DNA of 9,592 nt, from contig CADEGS010000173.1 of NCBI GenBank assembly GCA_902826945.1, positions 1 through 9,592 of the forward strand. The letters run 5' to 3'. A program made the position numbers and the translations under genes. Numbering within the stretch: the first letter of the stretch is position 1; every line of letters starts with the position of its first letter. This DNA comes from an uncultured bacterium (GTDB taxonomy: Bacteria > Planctomycetota > UBA1135 > GCA-002686595). Shown here one piece after another: positions 5,672 through 9,592 of the stretch. The notes below the pieces were generated by a model, which had not been told where the DNA came from, ran no database searches, and saw nothing but the letters and a program-made list of their open reading frames with translations.

Positions 5672-6759
5672 GCGCGGCGGGCGCGACCGTCGCGCGCGTC
5701 ACCGTCGGCGGGTCGTCGCCCTACGAGGTCGCGATCGGGCCGGGCGTGCTGGCCGGCGTCGCGCGGGCGGCCGGCGAGGCCAGCGCCCTCGCCGTCGTCG
5801 CCGACGAGACGGTCGCGCCGCTCCACGCGCGGCGCCTGGGCGCGGCGGGCGCGGCGCCGCTGCTCCTCGCCGCGGGCGAGGCGACGAAGAGCTTCGCCCG
5901 CCTCGAGGCGCTGCTCGAGGCGCTGGCGGAGCGCCGCCTCGACCGCGGCGCCTGCCTGGTGGCGCTCGGCGGCGGCGCCACCTGCGACGTCGTCGGGCTG
6001 GCGGCCTCGCTCTACCTGCGCGGCGTCGGCGTCGTGCACTGCCCCACCACCCTGCTGGCGCAGGTGGACGCCTCGGTCGGCGGCAAGACCGCCGTCAACC
6101 TGCGCGCGGGCAAGAACCTGGCCGGCACCTTCCACGCGCCGCGCGCCGTGCTGGCCGACACCGAGACGCTGGCGACGCTCCCCGAGCGCGAGCTCGCGAG
6201 CGGGCTGGGCGAGGTCGTGAAGAGCGCGCTGGTCGGCGACGGCGAGCTCTTGGCGCTGCTCGAGCGCGAGGCGCCGCGACTCCTCGCGCGCGACCCGGCC
6301 CTGCTCGCGCTCGTCGTCGAGCGCTGCGTGCGCGTCAAGGCCGCCGTCGTGGCGGCCGACGAGCGCGAGCAGGGCGGGCGGCGCGTGCTCAACCTCGGCC
6401 ACACCTTCGCGCACGCGCTCGAGCACGCCGCCGGCTACGGCGTCCTGCCGCACGGGATCGCCGTCGGCACGGGGCTCGCGCTGGCGCTCGCGGCCGCGGC
6501 GCGCGCGGGCGTGCTCGAGGACGCGGACCTGCCCGGGCGCGTCGAGCGCCTGCTCGAGCGCCTGGGGCTCTTTCCCGGCCTGGACGCCCTGCGGCGGGCC
6601 TTCGTGGTCCCGCTGCCGCGCGAGCGGGTGGTGGCGGCCTTCGCCGCGGACAAGAAGGGCGCGCGCGGGAGCCCGCTCTTCGTGCTGCCGCGCCGGGCGG
6701 GCGCGCTCGCGACCGACGTGCCGCTCGCGCCGGACCTCCTGGACGCGCTCCTCGCCTGA
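5668..6759 (+). CDS. aroB: 3-dehydroquinate synthase
   Basis: A 363-residue 3-dehydroquinate synthase, the cytosolic NAD- and zinc-dependent second step of the shikimate pathway, converting DAHP to 3-dehydroquinate. The NAD-binding glycine motif GGGATCDVVG is at 101-110, followed by LYLRGV, CPTTLLAQVDASVGGKTAVN with K140, and AGKNLAGTFHAPRAV. Zinc ligands are expected at E182 (SGLGEVVKSAL), H245 (NLGHTFAHALEH) and H262 (LPHGIAVG), all present. FAADKKGARG near 325-334 is the usual C-terminal substrate-binding segment. Length is normal for the family. The glycine loop reads ATCD; 'ATTD'-like versions occur in actinobacterial enzymes, so this is a variant and not a defect. The GTG start overlaps the upstream stop (GTGA), with GGAG eight bases before it, so translation is probably coupled to the unknown membrane protein. 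No clear terminator follows. Confidence 0.96.
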   Translation: MSAAGATVARVTVGGSSPYEVAIGPGVLAGVARAAGEASALAVVADETVAPLHARRLGAAGAAPLLLAAGEATKSFARLEALLEALAERRLDRGACLVALGGGATCDVVGLAASLYLRGVGVVHCPTTLLAQVDASVGGKTAVNLRAGKNLAGTFHAPRAVLADTETLATLPERELASGLGEVVKSALVGDGELLALLEREAPRLLARDPALLALVVERCVRVKAAVVAADEREQGGRRVLNLGHTFAHALEHAAGYGVLPHGIAVGTGLALALAAAARAGVLEDADLPGRVERLLERLGLFPGLDALRRAFVVPLPRERVVAAFAADKKGARGSPLFVLPRRAGALATDVPLAPDLLDALLA

Positions 6760-6804
6760 GACCGAGCAAGCCGCGCGGGGTTCCCTCCCGGATTCCGAGC
6801 GGCA

Positions 6805-6833
6805 TCGACACGGCGCGCCGGCTCTGGTCTACT
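6805..6833 (+). promoter_or_regulatory. Candidate sigma70-type promoter for carB
   Basis: TCGACA (6805-6810, five of six matches to the -35 consensus) is separated by exactly 17 bases from TCTACT (6828-6833, four of six matches to the -10). Transcription would begin near 6840, leaving a leader of about 57 bases before carB. It lies in the only sizeable same-strand gap of the window (6760-6896). Assigned by eye. Confidence 0.45.
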
Positions 6834-6896
6834 TCACCCGTTTAAGCGGAGCCCGCCCGCTCGGCCTGCCCCCGCCCCCGCCGCCCAGGACTGCGC

Positions 6897-9592
<2,696 letters not shown>

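Noticed and set aside
6770..6803. Possible terminator hairpin after aroB (gccgc ... gcggc)
   Set aside because: The stem is only five base pairs with a 24-base loop and no T-tract follows, so it is not supported as a terminator.

Overview
The window is GC-rich bacterial DNA with tightly packed genes and a strong preference for G or C at third codon positions. It has no RNA gene, CRISPR array, insertion sequence or prophage signature. Two genes run off the edges: a membrane protein at the left edge and carB at the right edge. The lineage cannot be fixed from the sequence. The ECF-type sigma factor with its coupled single-pass membrane protein, the 'LGYxG' motifs in that protein, and the ureohydrolase subtype are what I would expect from Planctomycetota or a neighbouring high-GC phylum such as Acidobacteriota or Myxococcota. 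That placement is inference.

Left part, minus strand (1-1865): an ECF-like RNA polymerase sigma factor (1239-1865) is translationally coupled by an ATGA overlap to a membrane protein (1-1242, cut by the window edge). The membrane protein has a cytosolic anti-sigma-like head, one transmembrane helix and a long low-complexity outer region. The pair looks like a membrane-regulated transcription switch.

Middle part, plus strand (1945-6759): five genes point away from the sigma operon. A manganese ureohydrolase of the agmatinase/arginase family (1945-3072) overlaps by ATGA a small DUF4870-like membrane protein (3069-3521). After 48 bases comes a class I glutamine-amidotransferase-like hydrolase of the peptidase C26/PuuD type (3570-4286). 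It overlaps by ATGA a 462-residue, two-helix membrane-anchored protein of unknown function (4283-5671), which in turn overlaps by GTGA the shikimate enzyme 3-dehydroquinate synthase aroB (5668-6759). The ureohydrolase and the C26 hydrolase could both serve polyamine or guanidino-compound breakdown, but this rests on family membership and proximity.

Right part (6760-9592): a 137-base gap holds a plausible sigma70-type promoter, then carB, the large subunit of carbamoyl phosphate synthetase, visible for 898 codons. Its catalytic residues are intact in both halves, and the last part of the protein lies outside the window.

Most of the window is housekeeping or ordinary accessory metabolism. The parts most worth a second look are the unknown two-helix protein, which appears to contain an internal duplication, and the truncated membrane partner of the sigma factor.
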